Below, piece by piece: positions 1 through 14,100 of a stretch of 64,000 nt of DNA; position 1 is the stretch's first letter; each line of letters starts with the position of its first letter. The translations under genes were made by a program, and so were the position numbers. Source of the stretch: Chrysomallon squamiferum (Eukaryota; Mollusca; Gastropoda; Neomphalida; Peltospiridae); NCBI GenBank assembly GCA_012295275.1, contig CM022670.1:31435438-31499437 (forward strand), in the 5' to 3' direction. The notes beneath the pieces are model-generated. The model was not told the origin of the DNA and did no database searches. It saw nothing but the letters and a program-made list of their open reading frames with translations.

Positions 1-118
1 TTCTGTCAACATGGATACAGCTTTTAATATCAAAAAATGAATTAAAACAAAACAAAATATACTCCACTGTGACAACAGTGTAAATTTAAAAAAAAGTTCA
101 ATCCTAAAAGCAACTCAC

Positions 119-290
119 TGACAAAGTTAAGTTCATTTGGGTCATGCAGCCAGCTCTTGGGGAGGGGATGGAAATTGCCCACTGAGGCAGTATATGCCAT
201 GACATCATTTGATGTCCAGGCTGTGAGGTAGTTGTAGAAAGCAGGTGCATATATATTGCCTTGATCATCGACTAGTCGTATATGAGTCAC
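119..290 (-). CDS. ptch: Patched coding exon 20 (last exon in window)
   Basis: 172 bp with [20 protein letters not shown], then [16 protein letters not shown], matching fly RLVNSDGIINQRAFYNYLSA. Donor GTGAGT at 118-117, phase 1. The next exon should begin near the IPKSLPLVYAQMPFY block of fly Ptc and lies left of position 1. Confidence 0.93.
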
Positions 291-3200
291 CTGAAAGTTA
301 ATTATAATTAATTAATTAAAATGGCATCTTGACCATAGTCACAGGTAATCTGAAAATATATTTTAAAGACATAATAAATAAATAAATATTTAAAATAAGA
401 AAAAAAATTTAAATAAATAAATTTTTTAAAATATATAAATCACTATAAAATTTTGTTTTCTGGTTTTTATTTTTGTGTCTTTTCTTTTCTTTCTTTTTCG
501 TTTTATGTTTTTCCTTTTCTTATTTTCCTTTTTTTTTATCCTTTTCTTTCTATCTTTTTTATTTCCTTAATTTCTTTTCCTTTTTATCCTGTTTTCTATT
601 CCTTACCTGATCTTTATCATGTGGATTGTGGGCATTTCCTGTTTGCAGAAGCAATTTATATGCCAAGATGGCTTCATCAGTAGCATTTGGATACCAGCCA
701 TCAGCATGGAAATTCCCATACTGGTAATCCTTGTCAAAAGCTCTCTGTAAATCTGAACAAAAAACCCCCCCAAAACCATTTATAAAAAAATTTACATATC
801 TAAACCTTTAAGGGTAAAAACAAAAGAAAGATTTAAATATGTTAAACGTTACGAAAAAATCAAAATAAAATAAAGATTAAGAAAAGAAATGATATCCCTA
901 ACTGAGGCACAGAATTCCAGTTATGGAAGTGCCAAATCAGAATTAATACTGAAATTAAGATATCATATATTTTATTATCTAAATTAACTTTTATTCAGAA
1001 GACTGAATTTATGGTGTATTGCATAAAATATATATAATTATTGCCTGGTTATTAATTTTAAAATTAATTAAAATTAAAATTAACTGAAATAGAATTAAAA
1101 TCAATTGAATATTGAATACATATTTTGTTTTAATTAATTAGTCAGAAAATAAATAAATTTTTGTACCCAAAAGCCACTGACGAAAAAGCTCCAACCAAAA
1201 TGTTGGGAGTTCACCATTTTCTCCACGAATTATTTTCTTCACACGATCAAATGCTTTGTGGTAGTCATACAACAGTTTTTGGTTGTGTGGATAATCAAAA
1301 TTTCCCTGTAATTCATAATAAAACAGCATTAAAAAACAATCTTCTTAAATTATGAAACTATATCACTATTCTTAAGAGAGCAGATACAGAATAAAAGGTA
1401 GGTGCCATATTTTTCATTGATTTAACTTTCAAGATGGAATGAGTTTTATTAAAAACAAAATAATCAAATAGTAAAAAATACAGAGGTATTTCAGTGCCCA
1501 TTTTGTCCTCCTAGACATGTTTTCATTTAAGATGTCAAGCCTTGTAAGTTTTTAAACCTGCATTCGTTCACAACACACAATGTGCTTGCACTTTTGCACA
1601 TATACTAAAGCATACATATCTACAATTAAAGGTCCAGGAATCAATTTTAAAATAAATAAATAAATAAATAAACATAACATGACACATAAAATAAATTAAA
1701 TAAAAACTACAACAACAAGAACAGTAATAATAACATTATCAATTAACAAACATTGTGGAGTCCTATGGCCTACCTGAGTAACTGCAAAAATATTATAAAA
1801 ACCAAAGTATTTTGATTGTGCTTCTAAGAATTTAAATTCTTTGGTATCCCGAGGAACAAGATCAGTGAGGTCAAGGCCATCTTTGACCTGAGCTGTCCCC
1901 CAGATCCCCATGATGAGGAAGATGAGAAAAAATACAATCACAAACACCTGAAATATAATAATAATAATAATAACAACAACAACAACAGCAGCAGCAGCAC
2001 CAGTTGTTTCTTTGTAACTGATTTCAGTTTGTGTCTGAAGAATTCAGAACAATTTTTAAAATTTTATATCTTTTTTGTTATTATTACTATTATTAATTTA
2101 TTTTTTATTTTTTTTTTTTTTTGATGAGAATAAAATACTTCTAAGTAAATAAATATATTAAGTTTTTACCTAAAAGGTTAATTTTATTACAACTATTTCA
2201 TCTTTCTAATAAACACTTTTCAAAAGACACATTTAAAAAAAAAATCAAAAATATTACTGACTGACAAACTAATTTTCACAAATATTAATCAAATAATTTA
2301 TTATCTGCTGTCATGTTCTGGAATGCATTATCATCATGAAAAAGTATTTGCTACATGACTAGTAATGATTTTCTGAAACTCTGTAGATTAAAAAAAATCT
2401 CACACAAAACTGAATGCAAACTAGAACTGTGGAATGCAGTACATCCACAGACAATTTCATGACAGCAGTAAATGTCAACAGAGAAAATAAAAAGGGTGAT
2501 GACAGTAAAAGTTCTGGCCTGGATTGTACTCAACAAAGGACTTGGATAAAGTGACAAAACAAACAACAAGGGGAACTCGATCAGCCATATTATTACCTGT
2601 CTCAGGTGATACCTGTGGCTACACCTGTCTCGTTAAAGGTAACATACAGGTAGGTTGAATCAAGTGTGAGATGTTACAATGTGATTCTCTAGTTAGTTAC
2701 TTCATGATGGTGGCTGAGATAATTCTCAAGAATTGTGAATTTGTTACACATGTACCTGTGTGTGTGTCTGTGCAAATGTGCGTGTTAGTTTTTTTATAAG
2801 CAAATAAATATATATTTTACAGTAATCTGAAGTTGAGTTTCTAGACCTGGTTGCTAAGTACCACTTGAGTGACACATTGTTACAGTACTCTTTTCACTGA
2901 CACTCTGAGTGTTCACAGATGAGTCTGCACATTTTTGAAGTTTTACATCTGACATGTCAGTAAAATTTTTACACAATAGCCACCCAAGAAAATGTAAACA
3001 TAAACATTATCAAACAAAAGTATTGAGGTAAAATATACACAGAGACAAAAATACAATGTGATGCATATACAACATAAATTAAAACTCACACCTAAATGCA
3101 AGGTTATCTATATTTGCTTATCTATCTATCTATACACACACATTTAAGAGATTAATAACGCCACACATATGCAACTATTTCCAAGATAAACACATATACA

Positions 3201-6200
3201 ATTCTTCTCTCACTACGTTTTAATTTTACTGCATTTGAAGGAATTGCTCCAAAAGTTAAACTGTAACACCATCAGTCCTATACAGTAGAGGTTATTACTG
3301 TTTAGATTATCTCCTTTATGGCATTTTTTATATGCAGCATTCTCTATAATTATGAAAACATATAGATGAATCTTTGACAAATATTTCAGAGAGCACTGGT
3401 CACTATGGAATATATTGATATGACAAAATGGTGCAGTTTGTTACATAGTAACACCAGAATTTGAAATACTTCATTTCTGAAAGGTGAAAAACAAAAAAAC
3501 ATCTGAAATTTCTCACCTTCATAGGAGTCCTCTGGATAGAAGGACCATAGACGTTTGTGGCAAAACAGGTGAGAGACCAGGTGAGACACTCTCTCTGAGC
3601 CTGGACACACCTGTCTTTACATGATCTCACTTCATCAGGTGTCAGACACTGCTGTGATGATGTTGTTGATGGACATACTGAAAAAAAGAAAGAATGAATG
3701 AATGAATGAAGAAAGGACAAATGAATGAAGAATAGAAGAAAGGAATGAATGTTAATGAACTGTAGTGTAAAAAACAAAAAACAAAAACTAAAGGATATAT
3801 TATAAAAAAGAAAAAATATTTATTTATATCATAATACATAAAACAAATCAAAAGATGCATTAAAAATACTGACAACTAAATTAAAAAACAACTCCAAATG
3901 TTAAAATGTACAATAAATTTAACAACAAAAACAAAATACATAATCAAAATTCAAAATATACTATAAACTTGACAGCTTAATAAAAAAATAATGTAATTAA
4001 TATTATAAAAATACACAATAAAGTGGACAACTAAAAACAAATGAAAACAAAACCAAATATTAAAATAGACAATAAACTAAAACAAAAACAAAAAAAACAA
4101 AATTAAACAGTGCAATAAGCTTTATAGCCAAAAAAAACAACACACAAAACATAACTGACATTTTTAAACATTTAAAAAATATTTTAAAATTTTTTAAAAT
4201 ACCTGATGACAGTGAGACATTTCTTGTAACAAAAGCTCCATCATCTGGAGCTAGTATTGTCACTGTATGGCCTCCACTGTTTGAAGACCTGGTTATTGTG
4301 TTATGCATCATAACAGAGTTATAACTGGGAGGGGGACTGTAGGTAGAAGGAGGACTAGATTCTCGCTGAATGGGATCAGGCTCCCGAGGCTGTGGCTGAA
4401 GTTCTATCACCTGAGTGGGACCAGGATTAAAAAGAAAACTGAAAAATGATAAAATAAAAAATTAACAGATAAAAAGAATTGTTTAGAAAATATATTATAT
4501 AAACTATATACATATCAAATAGTTTAAATATTCTCAAAGGTGTCTAAGGTTACAAAAATGAAAATTAATATTTAATAAGATAAAAGCAGAATTGTTTTTA
4601 ATCCAATTTGAAATCATAACTGAAGCATTTATGAAGATGATTTCAAATAATCAATCAGTCACTTGATACAGAATAATCAGTGAGAAGTGAGGTTTACCTT
4701 TGGAAACAACACAACACATCTACTCTCTTGTCTTCCCTGCGAACCATGTCTAAACTGATAATTGCAGGAAATATCAGCAAAATGGAACCCATGTTGAATA
4801 GTACCAAAATTGCAGCCTGGAATTTGTAATAAAAACATGACAGAATTTATAACAATTTGATATCTATTTTTTAATTCTAAATATCTCAAAGGAAATACAG
4901 AAAAAAACATGTTAAAAGTTAAAACAAAAAAATAACAATAATAAAATAATAATAAATATAATAATAAAAAAGTGCTATCAGTAATAATAATAATAATTAA
5001 TATAATAATAAAATAATAATAATAACAATAATAACAACAAATGGTAATAATAATAACAAAATAAAAATAATAAATAAATAAATACATAAATACACTGAAA
5101 ACCAATAAGAAAAAACATTTAATCTAAGAAGCGTAGTTTAAAAAAAATGTATCCAACTGTGAACCTCCATTCAGAGCCTGACATTAAAACTGTCTGGATA
5201 GAAATGGAGGTCTGTTACAGTTACAAAACCAGTAAAAATCTATGTGCTAATCATGAAATATTGAAAATGTCTGGTTAAATACAAAATCCATTTTATTTAA
5301 GTTAAAGCAATAAAAAAAAAAATTAGTTCAAATGTTAGTAAAAAATATAATGTTAGACATTTTGATAGAGATTGTTCAGTGCACTAAAAAACCCATCACA
5401 TGTTGCATGCTGACAGGCAAAGTGATATGTTTGCAGATGGGAAGATTATGTGGAAATATCCACTCAGGTGGGCTCCAAATGGAAATGACAAGAATTAAAG
5501 ATTTTTTTTCCAAATAAAAAGAAAAAAGAAGAACAGAAGAACAATGAAAAAGTCCTCAAGCATAGATTTATCTTACAAGATATCATTTTTTTTTATTCTA
5601 GTTATGGCAATATGGAGCAGATTCCAAATTTAACCAAATGAAATGAATCACTAATTTTTAAATTTGTTTGTTCCAAAAACATGCACACATTCACAATGTT
5701 TAAGTTTTAATGAAAAAAAACAAAAAAATGTAGCAGTAAAGAGAAAATTTAAATTAAATGTTACACAATAACCTGAACAGTAATCTGATAATAATTTGTT
5801 GCAATCCAGTTTTGTGTCTTCCAAAGTTTAGAATTTTAAATACATGACACTTTAATTTCTTTTCTTGTTTTTGTGGGGGGGGTCAAAGCATTATATATTT
5901 AAATATTTCACAAATTACTGAAATAAAGTTATTATTAATTATTAAATGAAATCATAAACTACTTAAATTATTAATGATTATCAGGCTAATTTTTAAAATA
6001 TTTAATGTTGTAAAGAAGAACTTTGTATGTGACCAAACTTTGGATGATATTTTTGAAAAACTATTACATTCTTGTATTATTACTCAGAAAACTCAGATAA
6101 ACCAACTCTTTACTTTTCATATCAGTTACTTCTTTATAACTGATTTATCAAATTCCTTTATTATATTGTTTTTATGTTTATGGAAAGGTTTGTATAAAGT

Positions 6201-8065
6201 ATTTTTTACTGCTAATCAGTAATGGAAGCAAATTTTGTCTTTCACCAGTATATAAAATTAGATATGCTGACACCTAATACACAGTTATCAATAATAATTA
6301 AAAACAAAACAAACTATAATATATAAACTATTATCATGTAAATACTTACTTGAAGAGAGAAAGCTCTAAGGGCAGGGATTGGGATAATTGCAGCAGTAAA
6401 GAAAGCAAGCATGTTGCTGATTGATGTTAGCAGAACAGTCACCCCCGTCCTTTTTAGACACTCCCCTGCCTGATCCTGCGACAGGAGAAAAAACACATTT
6501 TATACAATCATTTTATTTTGATCATCACTTTATCACCATCAACATCATCATCATCACCATTTTATTTTTTCACTTTCTATTACTGTGATCAAAAAATATA
6601 CATAATACATTGTTATAGTTTCTAATGGTCCATTTGTGTCATTATTTTAAAATTATATTGTTTATAAGTGATGAAGTTTAAACAGAATAAATTTCAGATT
6701 ACTATAATAATGACATTAATTAGAGTAAACCTAATTAATGCAGATGTATGTATGTGTGTCTGGTGTGTAAGTGTGAATGTGTGTTTTATTTGGTGTAAGT
6801 ATGTGTATATGGTGTGAGTAAGTATATCTATATATGGTGGCTAAGTGTATTTGCATATATATGTTTACATTTTTCATATATATTACAGATACATTACAAA
6901 ACTAATCTTTTAAACTAAAAGAACAATACAAAGCAACAGCACCATTATTATATTGAAAACTTAAAAATGAAAATGAAAATAAACTGAAAATGTGACATAA
7001 CACTAACACAAACACAGTAATTAAATACAGCAACTAAACAACATTACATCAATCTGTGGGACAACTTACATCATCTTTGGAGAGACTTGAAAAATATTGC
7101 AAACCACAGTCAGCACATTTATAACATTTTTAAAATAAAAAGAAAAAAATGTTTTACAATATTATTCATGTTTACAGAAATCAATACTTCTCTAAAACAG
7201 TAACAAATTCTAAATGTTTTGCTGTTAGTAAATGATTTAAAAAAAAAATGTCTACACATCAAATGATGATGTAACAGAAAGATTAAGCCTACAATCTGAA
7301 GCAAATCAAAACATGAAAAACACTTTTAAAACACACTTCTCATTACTCTGTCTTCTTTTAAATACTAACATTAATGTAAAATTATTATGTTAATCTAGTG
7401 ATATTTTTATATGTGGTTCAATATACACAGTTGATTTTAACTTATGGCAGTGGGTAGATTTTATAACTATTTATTTATTTTTAATTTACATAACAAATAA
7501 CAGAAATGAAGATATCAGTGTAAATAAAAAGAAACTCTATGCACTAACACGTAGGTAAGCACAACGCCTATATCTGTCAGGTTATAAAGCTAACAAATTA
7601 ATTCTTAAACAAGCATTCCATAAGTTGGTATCTTAACTCAAAAATGTTTTAAGCTCACATCTATAAAGTTAAAAATGTACATTTTAAAACTTACACTCAA
7701 TCACAATGGAAGAATTAAAATATTGTGCGTGGGTGATAAAGAAAGGGCATTAGAATGTGTGCAGCTAGCAGACGAAGACTGGAGGTTTTAAGAAGTTTTC
7801 TAAACAAGACCAGCATTTGAGTGTTATGATTTAGGCCACCAACAATGAAATGTCCACCAAGCAAGGCGAGCTGGTCTGTATCAACAGGAAGCCCAGTGAG
7901 GCAGCCTCTACAAACACAGGTGGCTAAGTATGTACAGACAACCTCTGTCCAAATTTGCAAAATCATCCCCAATTTTTTTTTTTTTTTCTCCTGACTTAAG
8001 GTTTTAACAGATGCAGTCTGTGATTTTTTTTTTCAATTATTTGTCACAAAAATAAAAATGCAAGT

Positions 8066-8123
<58 letters not shown>

Positions 8124-11100
8124 TCACACACACTCATTCTCACACATGGAAACACATCAAAAGGGAATAATCAAAAGTGAAGTATTATGAATATTTTGTA
8201 AACTGAAACTGATACCACCAGTACCATAATTATCATTTATAGTCCATCTCTATTTACATTGATTCAAAATGCACAAAAATCCATAAGAAATTCACAATGC
8301 CAACAAAATGAAAAACATATAGACTCAAAAAGCAAAACAAAAATTAAAAAGTAGAAAATCAGTGAGGAATTATGTAAGACTACAGAAATGAACTGAGTGA
8401 TCTTTGAATGTCTCCTATCTTTTGTTTGTTAAATCTGTCATTTGAATGAACCAAAATCAACAAAACAAATCCTTTTAAAAAAGAAGAAGATTGAGGTGAA
8501 AAAGAGATTTTTGTAAGTGCATTCAATTTAACAAATTTTCCTTATCTCTTGTCTTGGTGGAACTTTAAATATAAAGACAAGAGTTATCTTGTGAAGGCAC
8601 TTGAAGGAAAACACTCCACCCTTTGTGCAATTTGTGTGGCCCTTGCACATTAGGAAACATGTTTGGAGGCTGTAATCATAGTCAAGACAAAACATATGAG
8701 AAGAAATTTGATCTTTACCCAGTCAAGTGCAAATCCTACTGTTAATTATTTAAAAAAAAAATGTATTAAAAAAAAAAAAAAAAAAAAAAAAAATTGAATC
8801 CCTATAAAAACATTAAAATAAAAATAAAATATATATTAAGTGCCATTTAATCATATAAAAAGAAATAAATGAAGATTGATATATACACATTAAACAACAG
8901 TGTTATGGTGAGTCAAAGTTTGTTGGATAATAATGTAAAACAGGACATGAAAGATCAGTTTATAACTTTATTACCCAAACAACATTCTTAATGATAGGTG
9001 CCATTAAATTATATATATATATATATATATTTTTTTTTTAATCACATAACAAAAGATAAATAAATAAATAAATACAAGATATTTCTCAACATTTGTCAAA
9101 ACAAAAATAAGAAGAAGAAAAAAAGAATATGTTGAAATTTACATTTAAGTCTGCCATTTGACACCAGAATTTTGAAAATTACTTTAAATAGAACATTCCC
9201 TTCTCTACTCTCACATTTGTTCTGTTCTCTCTCTCTCAACCATTCTCTACATAAAAACACACACTCTTCCTTACACTATCTTGTTCACACTTTTCCTCTC
9301 AAAATCTCTCTTTCTCTCTCTTCCTCTCTTGTTCATTCATCTTTCCCTCTCTCTTTCTGTCCTAACCAAAAACAGCAAACTGTTTGCAGAAAGAATCCAG
9401 GCAGATGAAACCATTTAGAAGTTTTAAAACAAATGATAAAAAATAACTTGACATGTTATTGCAGCACCACTTAGTCCAGATCAGTTTATGTTGGGCAGTT
9501 TCCTCAAAGACAAGGTGAACAAATTAGTAACAGCTGAACACTCATTTATTTACAAATGTTTGTATCCCTCTTTGGCCAAATGTAAACTCTTCTAAACATT
9601 CTTGCACACCCAAATGCACATGTTAGTGAGATGTATTACAGTTACACAATCATGAGAGCACCAAAGTTAAATGGTTTTTGAAAAGCCACCCAGTGAGTTT
9701 AAAAAAATATATATTAAAAAGATTTTGTTTTTGAGAACTCAGTTTTTACCTAGTAAGTTAGAATAAAATAAATGTTTTGAAGAAATAAAAAAGCTATTAG
9801 ATCTTTTTGAGTAATTAATTTTTGACATTATATGAATTTTTAAAAAACCCCGAACAACTCTAACTTCTAGAGCACTGAATTTTTATCTCATTGAAGAAAA
9901 CAACTTTTTTTTCTAAACTTATTAAAAACATATTTATTCTCCTTAAATGACAGCATATTTAAAAAGCATTTTTATAAAGCATATTTAAATTATGTTGACA
10001 CATCTTTTTTAAAAAAGAAAGACAAAAAGAGCATGAACATTATAAAATACATAATTACAGATTTTAATTTCTTCAAGAACAATTCAAAATCTAACAAGAT
10101 TTATTAATATATGCACACGCTCATGCATACATACACACACACACACATATACATATTAGAAAAAGAATTGAAAGACAATGGATATTAGTAATATAAAATA
10201 TATAATATGATGTTATTTGTTATAAGAGAAAAATATTTCGACTTACTGTGACTGGGATTCTGTACTGTGTGTTTTCTGCATGTGTGTGAGCAATGAGAAA
10301 CATGTCATCAACACCCAAACCAAGGGCAAGAAATGGAATAATCTGAAATAAAATCAAAATTCAGTAATAATAACTTCTCTTTAGTTAAATAAAAAAAAAA
10401 AAATTAATACACATTTTAACCATAAAAGGGGCAGGTCCAAATTTTCAGACTAAGATGAAATGTATCATCACTGGATAGGGTTAAATTTGAAAATGAAACC
10501 ACTTTCTTTTTAAGAAAAACAAATGAAGAAAAAAGTCATGCCAGTGAGACTGCATAGATATAAAATATTAAAGTTTCTGAAGTTCTACCAACCTGTGTGG
10601 TGGAGGCATTGAAGGTTATTCCTAGAACTGAACAGATTCCAAGACCTGCAGCAACAGACAGTGACACTAGCAACACACCAGCCATTCCAATTCCACTCTG
10701 AGAATTCACAGCATCATTCCACTTCAATAATGACACACAGGCATATACAAACTGAAAAATCATGGTCATAATAGGCAAACCACAGTTTTCAATTTAATAA
10801 ACAATGCACTTTTGTCATATATAGGCAAATATCACCTTATAACTGAAAAATAATGATCAGAGGTCATAAGATAGAATCACCTGTATAGGCAGACCTCAGA
10901 TTTCAGTTTAAAAAACAATGACTCATAAAACAGAATCAGTATATAGGCAAATATGATATAACTAACTGGAAAACAGTCCCTGCCTTAATCTAGCATTCAG
11001 TGTACATACCATCAGCACATATCCCAAAGCCACTCTAACAACACTAACACTGGAAAAATCCCTCATAATGTCTAACAGTGATGTGTAGGAGAAAGCATAT

Positions 11101-14100
11101 ATGTTGTCACGGGAGCTGTCATTGGTGTACTTATTCAAAATCTGAAATACAATATAATAAAATAAAAAAATAAAAATAATGTATTATTACATCTGAGAAA
11201 TGTATTCTTACAAAATTTTGTTATAATTATTTCCAATAAGAATGCATAATACAAAAAGGAAAGAATTAATACTTTTTAAATTAAGGAAGAAGAATTTGAT
11301 CAAAATTGATATCATTATTCAGAAAAAAATATTTTAATTTTATCTGTTTATGGAAAAGAATATATAAAATTCTTCTTTTTTGCAATAGGGATTAAACTTA
11401 TCTGAAAATATTAAATAAGACTGATTTTCTACCTCAGAGAAGTTTCTTTGCCAGGCCTCCAAGACCTGTTTGGCCATCTTGAGACTCCAGTCAACACTTG
11501 TCACCTTCATTGTGTCACTGTGGTACTCAAACAGGTCCTTCTCTCCCATCAGCTGAATTATTGACTGGAATGCTTCAATTCTAAACAGAGAAAACAGTAT
11601 TATTTAGTTCTTTTACTCTTGTTTCTGTGTCTGTATGAATACTCTGTCATCCATCAGATGATCAATCACTTCATCAATGAGTCAATCAGTCGTCAATCAA
11701 TCAGACAGCTAATTTGGGGGCTAATCCAGCTTTTCTGATGAGGGGAGAACACATTAAAAAGGATACCATAACACTGACAGAAATTAAAAAAAAACTAAAT
11801 AAATTTGTAAAAAACCTAAATATCCTAAATAAAAGGAGCACTTCTCAAATTTGAGGGGGGCCTGGATGCCTTGGACCCCCCTCTAGATCTGCCACAGCTA
11901 ATCAATCAGTCATTCAGACACAGTTAATCAATCAGTAAATCTATCTTGTCATTCAGTTAATTATATCAATAGATCATTCATGTATAACAAAAGATGACAT
12001 TATAATTAGGTTCTGTGGGTCAGTCAGTCAAGAGCTGACAATGAGTTCAGAAAACATGGGTATAATAATAGAATATATAACTAAACACTAACTGATGGTG
12101 ACAAAAAAATGATTATAAACATACCTGACAATATGGCCAGTCTTGTTCTTCTTAACGCCACCAAAAATTAGGTCTTCATTCCACTTCATGTATTTAGTGG
12201 CAAAGCCCGCACAACCATTGGTCATCTCTCCACCAAGATCTGGAATCTGAAAATAAAAAATAAAATCAACACACAAATATACCGTGCGAAAGATGTTTTA
12301 ATAAAATATTAATATCATTTTACTCATTCTGGAATAGCATAGTCATGAATAAAAGAGATTTAAACAGATTAATTATATTAATTTTTGCGGCAATTTACCC
12401 AAGCATTCATCCATTATACATAACATAATGCTTGCTTGTATATTTCTTTTTCTTATGTTACATAAAAATTAATCAAAGAACCTGTCCCATACTGATAATT
12501 TTCATTGTTGCCCTTGCTTAATAAATCATTAATCCATTCATCAATTCATTCATCTACCCATCAATCCATTCCTTCATCCATCTATCTTCTTCTTAAACTG
12601 TTTTTACTGAACTCTGAATCATTATGCACACATAAATAAGCAAGTGGATTAAATACTGTTAATTTTCTTCCTGACATATAACTCTTCATTCGATGAATTT
12701 TTCTTAACAATAACAAGCAATAAACAGGACTTCATTGCTAATTTTATGTTTTCCAATTGTCATATAGTTATTTTAACAACTATTTTATTTTCCTAGTTCA
12801 TTTTTTATTTTTTTTACTTCACACCAATACTGTTCACAATGTAAAAAGACATTCCAAATGACAATATGAAACAAAATTTCTTATTTTCTGAACATGAAAT
12901 GTATAAATAAGATTTTCAGTTCAATAAGCTGATTTTCCTGCATGTGAACAATAATAATGGAGGAAATGCATACTTATTGATATGCTCTCGAAAAGATCAA
13001 TTGTGCGTAACCAATGACAACACTATGGGTGGTGTAGGTCAGAATTTAAAACTCCTGTATCAGTTGCACCAACACACCTTTCTGAATTTACAAACAACTT
13101 TTCTCTTTTTTATGCTTCATTTTTCTGATTACTGATGATAGGGAAAAAATGCTATGGGTGAAATAAATCTTTTCACATTTTTTCAGTGAACGCCATGACC
13201 CCAGAAAATGAAAATTCCCTTTCAGCATCAAAAGGTCTTTTGTATACCATTAAACATACATCAAAAGACTAGGGGCTGCTTCTAGAGGATGATTTTTCAT
13301 GGGTCATTTAATCAGATAAAACAAATCATAGGCAGAATGGTAAATTTCAAATTGTCTTGGAGATAAAATGCAACAGATTCATAATACACCTATTACTCAT
13401 GTGGGAGTATCACTGAGTTAACCTTTCACCACACATCATACAATATACTTCATGTTCTTTTATGCCAGGAATGCTTTTCAAATGTTATTGTACAAACAGC
13501 AAAACATATGTAATATTACATCTAGATACATGGTTTGAAATGTATCAGTAATATGTCATCATACATTTTTAATATGTAAATAAAATAGATTAATAATAAT
13601 ACTATATATATATATATATATATATAAGTGTGTGTATGTGTGTGTGTGTGTAAATAATATTTAAAAGGATAAAATCTAGTGAGGCTTATTTATTTTTTAT
13701 TTTTTTTACTTGTTTATATAAAATATTTTCCCTGTAGGATAGTTAAATTATATACTTTTCAACTGACTAATTCCCTGATCTACCTACATGCAGAAACAAA
13801 GAAAATTAACACAATACAGCTCACTGAATGGTGAGTTTTCAAAAATGTTATAAACTCATGAAATTAAAATCAGAGATATCAGCTGAAATTAGACATGGAT
13901 TACGAAATATTTCAGAAAATGGAAGGGAGACCATCAATGTATGGCTTTTACTGTATAAAGAAATATCAATTGGCAAAAGGTATGGGTGCATTTAGGACAA
14001 ATGCATATGTGTACATGTTGCTGAAAATTTCCACTGATATGTCTTAAGATATATCATCTCAAAGACACATTTCTGTCTTATAAAATTAAGAAAAGACAAG

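Larger units (their letters stand above)
291..6349 (-). other. Patched introns 13-19 (between exons 13 and 20)
   Basis: Introns at 4817-6349, 4439-4697, 3678-4202, 1948-3516, 1306-1773, 753-1166 and 291-606. They are AT-rich with short A/T and ATT repeats. The plus-strand stretch 453-600 is almost all pyrimidine. Nothing else seen. Confidence 0.75.
10343..12124 (-). other. Patched introns 8-11 (between exons 8 and 12)
   Basis: Introns at 11581-12124, 11142-11432, 10752-11009 and 10343-10592. Intron 8 carries a possible 180-bp insertion flanked by ACAGCTAAT repeats. The others are short, AT-rich and unremarkable. Confidence 0.75.

Noticed and set aside
5332-5517. Short ORFs inside Patched introns (for example 5332-5517, 7715-7972, 20280-20468, 25080-25445)
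   Set aside because: They are either antisense to exons or intronic with no conserved protein content.
13027-13035. One-mismatch Gli-like words (TGGGTGGTG here; also near 25537, 43072, 44273, 45546, 52418)
   Set aside because: Single-mismatch 9-mers are expected often enough by chance in 64 kb, so only exact matches were counted.
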